Below, in pieces: positions 5,448 through 8,395 of a stretch of DNA of 8,395 nt; within the stretch, counting starts at the first letter, position 1; the number at the start of each line of letters is the position of its first letter. Origin of the DNA: an uncultured Pseudomonadota bacterium (lineage in GTDB: Bacteria > Bdellovibrionota_B > Oligoflexia > Oligoflexales > CAILAO01); the NCBI GenBank assembly GCA_903832105.1, contig CAILAO010000179.1, positions 1 to 8,395 of the forward strand, written 5' to 3'. The translations under genes and the position numbers were made by a program. Under the pieces are notes generated by a model that worked only from the letters and a program-made list of their open reading frames with translations, did no database searches and was not told where the DNA came from.

Positions 5448-6314
5448 TTGTGTTCTTCCACTACAATCAGTCAAAAGCTGGGTGAATTTATCAAATGGAA
5501 TCGACATATTTTGATTGGTGTCCTGGTGGTGCAGTTTGCCATCTGCGGATGGCTTTGGTCAATCCACAGGGGATTGAAGGATGTTCAAGCGCTATCAGAC
5601 AGTCTCCGTCTAGGGAAGGCCCCTGAGCAGCCAACGGTGATTCCCCGTGGACCACCGCAGCCTTGGTTCGCGCCGCCATCATTCGCGCCGCCGTCATTCG
5701 CGCCGCCGTCAATTGATTTTGGAACGTTGGATCCCAAGGCCGACGACCGAATGAAGTTGCTTAGTCTTTCGAAGATTGATTCACTCTTTTGGCAACTAAG
5801 ATCAGACATTAAACCAGAAAAAAATCTCCCGAATATCATCCTCATTGTCAACGAAGCCCTGAGCGCGAAATATCTTGGCTTCCTCGGCTTAAGCAAGGTC
5901 ATGACTCCAAATATGGATGCATTTGCGGCGAATAGCCTCGTATTCCAGCATGCTATTGCGCAAGGCAGCTGGACAGCGCCTTCGATGCGTTCGATTCTGA
6001 CAGGTCTGTACCCGAACCAACTTGGCTTTTTTGAAGAGGGTGTCAACCCCGCCCAAGACGCTCTGTCCGCAAGACTTCCACTTTCGATCGTTACGTTAGC
6101 CGAAGTATTGCGCAACAAGGGGTATTTTTGCGCAGCCTTGATCGGTGCAAACTTCCGATTTTTCGAGATCACACTCCGCGGCTTTTCTTATGTCGACCGT
6201 TTTTTCTCGAGTGACCTTGATCCTTATGCAGCGATCAACACCGCTATGAGCCTTATCGAACGCGGTTTAGACCAGCCATATTTTCTTTTGCTCCATCTTT
6301 ATCCGCCACACTAG
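5448..6314 (+). CDS. Sulfatase/phosphoethanolamine-transferase-like enzyme, N-terminal part (ends at in-frame TAG)
   Basis: First part of an alkaline-phosphatase-superfamily (sulfatase-type) protein. A membrane anchor ('ILIGVLVVQFAICGWLW', about 5508-5558) is followed by a Pro-rich stalk with three FAPPS repeats, then the catalytic domain from 'LPNIILIVNEALSAKYLG'. The first metal ligand is Glu (5853-5855) rather than the Asp pair of sulfatases, and the nucleophile position in 'GSWTAPSMRSILTGLYP' is Thr (5973-5975), not the Cys or Ser that becomes formylglycine. Glu plus Thr is the EptA/LtaS pattern, so head-group transfer in the periplasm is more likely than sulfate ester cleavage. The frame stops at TAG in the conserved HxPY motif, and the same frame continues to 7151. 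The start is uncertain: TTG 5448 fits the promoter, while TTG 5301 or GTG 5307 would give a longer form with an unlikely N-terminus. No in-frame ATG precedes the anchor. Confidence 0.8.
   Translation: MCSSTTISQKLGEFIKWNRHILIGVLVVQFAICGWLWSIHRGLKDVQALSDSLRLGKAPEQPTVIPRGPPQPWFAPPSFAPPSFAPPSIDFGTLDPKADDRMKLLSLSKIDSLFWQLRSDIKPEKNLPNIILIVNEALSAKYLGFLGLSKVMTPNMDAFAANSLVFQHAIAQGSWTAPSMRSILTGLYPNQLGFFEEGVNPAQDALSARLPLSIVTLAEVLRNKGYFCAALIGANFRFFEITLRGFSYVDRFFSSDLDPYAAINTAMSLIERGLDQPYFLLLHLYPPH
5667..5711 (+). repeat. Three tandem 15-bp repeats encoding FAPPS
   Basis: TTCGCGCCGCCATCA is followed by two copies of TTCGCGCCGCCGTCA (5667-5681, 5682-5696, 5697-5711), with one mismatch among the three. They encode FAPPS three times in the stalk between membrane anchor and catalytic domain. 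Copy number could change by slippage without shifting the frame, altering stalk length. Confidence 0.85.
6312..6314 (+). other. In-frame amber codon splitting the sulfatase-family gene
   Basis: The codons read Pro-Pro-His-TAG-Pro-Tyr-Ala-Pro. In this superfamily the motif here is HxPYxP, so TAG stands at the variable x position, and one base change from GAG, TGG, CAG, TCG, TTG, AAG or a Tyr codon would create it. Both sides are in one frame with full conserved motifs and no other disruption. A recent nonsense mutation, a base-call error or readthrough are all possible. Confidence 0.9.
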
Positions 6315-6362
6315 CCTTATGCACCCAGAAATCCGCCAAAATATCCCGATGGTCTTCCCTCC

Positions 6363-7151
6363 TTGACAGAGGCCCAGCAAAACTCCGTCAGACGAGGATT
6401 TGCTTCCGGAGACCCCAACATATCAAGAACCGCGCAAATTAATTATCAGAGACAAGTCGAGGAACTAGACTCGCAGTACGGCCGACTGTTCAAATTTTTG
6501 GAAAGTTCACGCGCTCCGTATTTTAATCCCCAAAAAGACATCTTGATTTTTACCGCTGATCATGGCGAAGAGTTTGAGCATGAAAACGGCTATGTCAGAC
6601 ACGGGCTGTCACTTTATCAGGAAATCATAGGTGTTCCGCTCGTTTTTCGACTTCCGGGAATTTCGCCAAAGACCATCACAGAATATGTCGAAAACGGATC
6701 AATCCTACCAACACTGCTCGATTACCTCGAAATTAAGGATCCTCGCCCCGCAACATTGGTAGCTCCAAGATCTCTTCTTCCAATGATGACTCAAGATACT
6801 AAAGCTATCAAACAAACAGCGCCGTCCTTTGCGTTTAGCGAAGCGATACTGAGGCTTTTAGAAGTGCCAGGTGCACGTGAACTGAAGAGCATTGTCCGGA
6901 GCGACGGCAAAAAAATTATTTTCGATACGCAAACAAAAAAATCCAAGTTATTTGATCTCATCAAAGATCCCACAGAAGATCGTGATCTAGCTCTGGATAA
7001 GGCGTCAACAAAGCTTATTGATGAGCTTTATCGCGAAATCGAAAAAAGAACCAATCCTACCGCGGACTATCCGGTTCTCCCTGGAAAATTTTTGGATCAT
7101 GTTGTACCCACGGGCACAGGCATCGACTCGCCAAAAACCGGAGGACCATAA
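6363..7151 (+). CDS. Sulfatase/phosphoethanolamine-transferase-like enzyme, C-terminal part (after in-frame TAG)
   Basis: Continuation, in the same frame, of the gene interrupted at 6312. Homology really resumes at 6315 ('PYAPRNPPKYPDG'); 6363 is just the first TTG that could start a separate protein, and no Shine-Dalgarno precedes it. The segment carries the second half of the metal site, 'ILIFTADHGEEFEHENGYVRHG', with Asp-His at 6558-6563 and a further His at 6600-6602. Then come 'LYQEIIGVPLVFRLPG', 'GSILPTLLDYLEI' and the C-terminal 'SKLFDLIKDPTEDRDLA', all typical of sulfatase-fold enzymes. On its own it lacks the nucleophile and anchor and should be inactive. The intact frame suggests that the split is recent, or that the full protein is still made. 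Stop is TAA, 2 bp before the next gene. Confidence 0.85.
   Translation: MTEAQQNSVRRGFASGDPNISRTAQINYQRQVEELDSQYGRLFKFLESSRAPYFNPQKDILIFTADHGEEFEHENGYVRHGLSLYQEIIGVPLVFRLPGISPKTITEYVENGSILPTLLDYLEIKDPRPATLVAPRSLLPMMTQDTKAIKQTAPSFAFSEAILRLLEVPGARELKSIVRSDGKKIIFDTQTKKSKLFDLIKDPTEDRDLALDKASTKLIDELYREIEKRTNPTADYPVLPGKFLDHVVPTGTGIDSPKTGGP
7140..7144 (+). promoter_or_regulatory. Shine-Dalgarno of the secreted protein, inside the preceding gene
   Basis: GGAGG ends 9 nt before the ATG at 7154 and lies within the last codons of the sulfatase-family gene. Together with the 2-bp gene gap this points to one message and translational coupling. Confidence 0.65.
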
Positions 7152-7153
7152 CC

Positions 7154-7750
7154 ATGCCCGACAGTGCACGATCGTTCCGCGTCTTCGCCACGGTGATTCT
7201 AAGCCCCTTAGTCGGATCTGTTCTATTGGCTTCTCCCCAAGAAACATCGGGAAAAATATTGAACGCAAGGGATCTTTATCCTAAAGTTATCACGGGGAGT
7301 CCCATGATAGAAAAAACTTCTTCCGGGGAGGTTCTGCAGCTCTTGCTGCGGCAGATAGGTCCAGAAGATGCCGCTGCTATGGCCAAGATCGAGCAACTCG
7401 GTTATATGTCTGGCAAGGATCTCAGGACCGAAGCACTTAAGAGCGTCCTATTGATCAAGTGCAACGCCGATGACATCAAAAGCGGAATTTTTTTAAACGT
7501 CGAAAAATTTGAAGGCAAGGAATGTCGCGCCAAACTGACAATCATAAATGCCAAAGGATCTAAACTCGATTCACGCGACTTTTCACCCGCCGATGCTGTC
7601 ACCACGCTCAACAACGCGAGTCACCAGAAATCCTCAAAACAGATCAATTTTCCAATGACATTCAACAAAGAGACATCTGGCAAGACGCTCTCTGTCAAAC
7701 TGACATTTACGGATTGCGTGGTGGCCTTAAAACAACTCGAATTTCATTGA
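7154..7750 (+). CDS. Secreted protein of unknown function, coupled to the sulfatase-family gene
   Basis: I do not recognise this family. The 198-aa product starts with a signal peptide (basic SARSFR, hydrophobic core 10-25, likely cleavage after LLA, near residue 26). The mature part has a mainly helical stretch 'GEVLQLLLRQIGPEDAAAMAKIEQLGYMSG' (about 58-87), then a beta-rich part with 'ALKSVLLIKCNADD', 'CRAKLTIINAKG' and 'LSVKLTFTDCVVALKQLEFH'. Three Cys remain (about 103, 123 and 188), enough for one disulfide. The ATG at 7154 is backed by GGAGG and the gene begins 2 bp after the upstream stop, so the two proteins are very likely made together. A periplasmic accessory role for the anchored enzyme is inference. 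No promoter of its own is visible, so a polar effect of the upstream TAG is possible. Confidence 0.75.
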   Translation: MPDSARSFRVFATVILSPLVGSVLLASPQETSGKILNARDLYPKVITGSPMIEKTSSGEVLQLLLRQIGPEDAAAMAKIEQLGYMSGKDLRTEALKSVLLIKCNADDIKSGIFLNVEKFEGKECRAKLTIINAKGSKLDSRDFSPADAVTTLNNASHQKSSKQINFPMTFNKETSGKTLSVKLTFTDCVVALKQLEFH

Positions 7751-8008
7751 TGGAAGCAAAATCATCATAATACGAGGTAATGATTAATTCATTTTGAAAA
7801 ACTGTATCCTGCCTAAACTTGCATTTTTACAGCATATTGCATACTGTTGAATTGTTCCGCTGTGTCAAAAAAATGTTTTGTTGTTATTTTTGAAAATGAA
7901 TTCAAGGTTAAAAAATTCAGTTTGTGCTACTTATCCCGTCTGATTTACAACAATTTGAAGGTTAAACTATTTTGATGACTTTAAATTTGTTTTATGCCAA
8001 AAAACAAG
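7751..8008. other. AT-rich noncoding stretch between convergent genes
   Basis: 258 bp with about 74 G+C (29%, hand count), lower than the genes on its left. It contains no gene and no GC-rich terminator hairpin. The best small features are a weak AATCAT/ATGATT dyad (7760-7785) and two AAGGTTAAA copies (7904-7912, 7958-7966). The base composition fits the Bacteroidota-like gene on its right rather than the genes on its left. Confidence 0.6.
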
Positions 8009-8395
8009 TCAATTTCTAACAAAAGGATTGTGGAGTTTTTCGTAACCTATCATGGTTTTTTCGCCGTGCCCGGGATAAACAGAAAAATCGGCGCCGAGGG
8101 TGTAAAGTTTTTCGCGGATGCTGCGGCACAAAATATCGAAATTGCCGGTGGGCAAATCGGTGCGGCCAATGCTGTCGCAGAACAGAACATCACCAACAAT
8201 CACAAATTTTGAATCATTGTTAACAAAACAAACATGCCCGTCAATGTGGCCGGGTGTGTATAGCACTTCCAGAAATGAGTTACCAAAATTGATTTTATCG
8301 CCATCGGCAATAAATGTTTTTGGCTCAACAATGTCAATTTCATCTAAACCAAACATCCGGCTTTGGTCGGCGGCACGTCTGAAAAATGGCAGCGA
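8009..8395 (-). CDS. MBL-fold metallo-hydrolase, glyoxalase-II-like (partial, cut by right edge)
   Basis: C-terminal 129 codons of a metallo-beta-lactamase-fold hydrolase whose 5' end lies beyond the window; the frame is open to the edge. Visible motifs are 'TPGHIDGHVCF' (a metal-binding His), 'VIVGDVLFCDSIGRTDLP' (bridging Asp) and 'VYPGHGEKTMIGYEK' (last metal His). The first metal motif THxHxDH must lie outside. The family includes hydroxyacylglutathione hydrolases and related thioesterases such as YcbL; the substrate here is not known. The segments 'FFRRAADQSRMFGLDE' and 'TIGYEK..NPF'-like ending recall Bacteroidota homologues. Its ATG at 8356 is internal, not the true start. Stop is TGA. 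It is convergent with the secreted-protein gene. Confidence 0.85.
   Translation of the reverse strand, partial: SLPFFRRAADQSRMFGLDEIDIVEPKTFIADGDKINFGNSFLEVLYTPGHIDGHVCFVNNDSKFVIVGDVLFCDSIGRTDLPTGNFDILCRSIREKLYTLGADFSVYPGHGEKTMIGYEKLHNPFVRN

Noticed and set aside
5813..5990. Formylglycine-dependent sulfatase
   Set aside because: The modification motif needs Cys or Ser at the position where Thr is found.
5585..6172. 195-codon minus-strand open frame
   Set aside because: It is antisense to the sulfatase-family catalytic domain. Its GGANDGGAND repeats just mirror the FAPPS-coding repeats.
6312..6314. Genome-wide reassignment of TAG as a sense codon
   Set aside because: dinB and the beta-barrel gene both end at TAG at sensible places, and reading on would run them into neighbouring genes. 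Only local readthrough remains open.
7751..8008. Small RNA or CRISPR-like array in the AT-rich spacer
   Set aside because: Only two AAGGTTAAA copies and weak dyads occur. There is no regular spacing, no stable fold and no promoter-terminator pair.
7994..8212. 72-codon plus-strand open frame
   Set aside because: It overlaps the MBL gene in antisense, and the MBL motifs are clear on the minus strand.

Overview
The window looks like chromosomal DNA of a Gram-negative (diderm) bacterium. It holds an outer-membrane lipoprotein with an SLT fold, two predicted outer-membrane beta-barrels and a periplasm-facing alkaline-phosphatase-superfamily enzyme. Moderate GC, the style of the DinB and SLT proteins and short divergent transcription units would fit a Bdellovibrionota or 'deltaproteobacterial' lineage, but this placement is inference only. 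The last ~650 bp look different: a 258-bp stretch of about 29% GC (hand count) is followed by an MBL-fold gene whose protein resembles Bacteroidota versions. That suggests horizontal transfer or an assembly junction.

Layout: (1) 1-1043, minus strand: the transmembrane half of a type I ABC exporter, running off the left edge, with an 18-bp-period GC-rich direct repeat (11-43) exactly where the ATPase half should follow. (2) 1044-1138: a divergent promoter region with a perfect inverted repeat. (3) 1139-2230, plus: dinB (DNA polymerase IV). (4) 2246-5132/5189, minus: a three-gene envelope cluster of a beta-barrel, then a Pro-rich periplasmic/outer-membrane protein, then an SLT lytic-transglycosylase-like lipoprotein. 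(5) 5190-5447: a divergent control region with two adjacent palindromes and a good sigma70-type promoter. (6) 5448-7151, plus: a membrane-anchored sulfatase/phosphoethanolamine-transferase-like gene split by a single in-frame TAG, followed two bases later by a secreted protein of unknown function (7154-7750). (7) 7751-8008: AT-rich noncoding DNA. (8) 8009-8395, minus: the C-terminal part of a glyoxalase-II-like metallo-beta-lactamase-fold hydrolase, cut by the right edge.

Most of the genes concern the cell envelope: an exporter, a peptidoglycan enzyme, outer-membrane proteins and a periplasmic head-group transferase or hydrolase with a secreted partner. I see no defence system, CRISPR array, tRNA, rRNA or complete insertion sequence. 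The points most worth checking are the in-frame amber codon in a conserved motif of the sulfatase-family gene, its Glu/Thr active site, the repeat-associated end of the ABC gene, and the change of character near 7750-8008.
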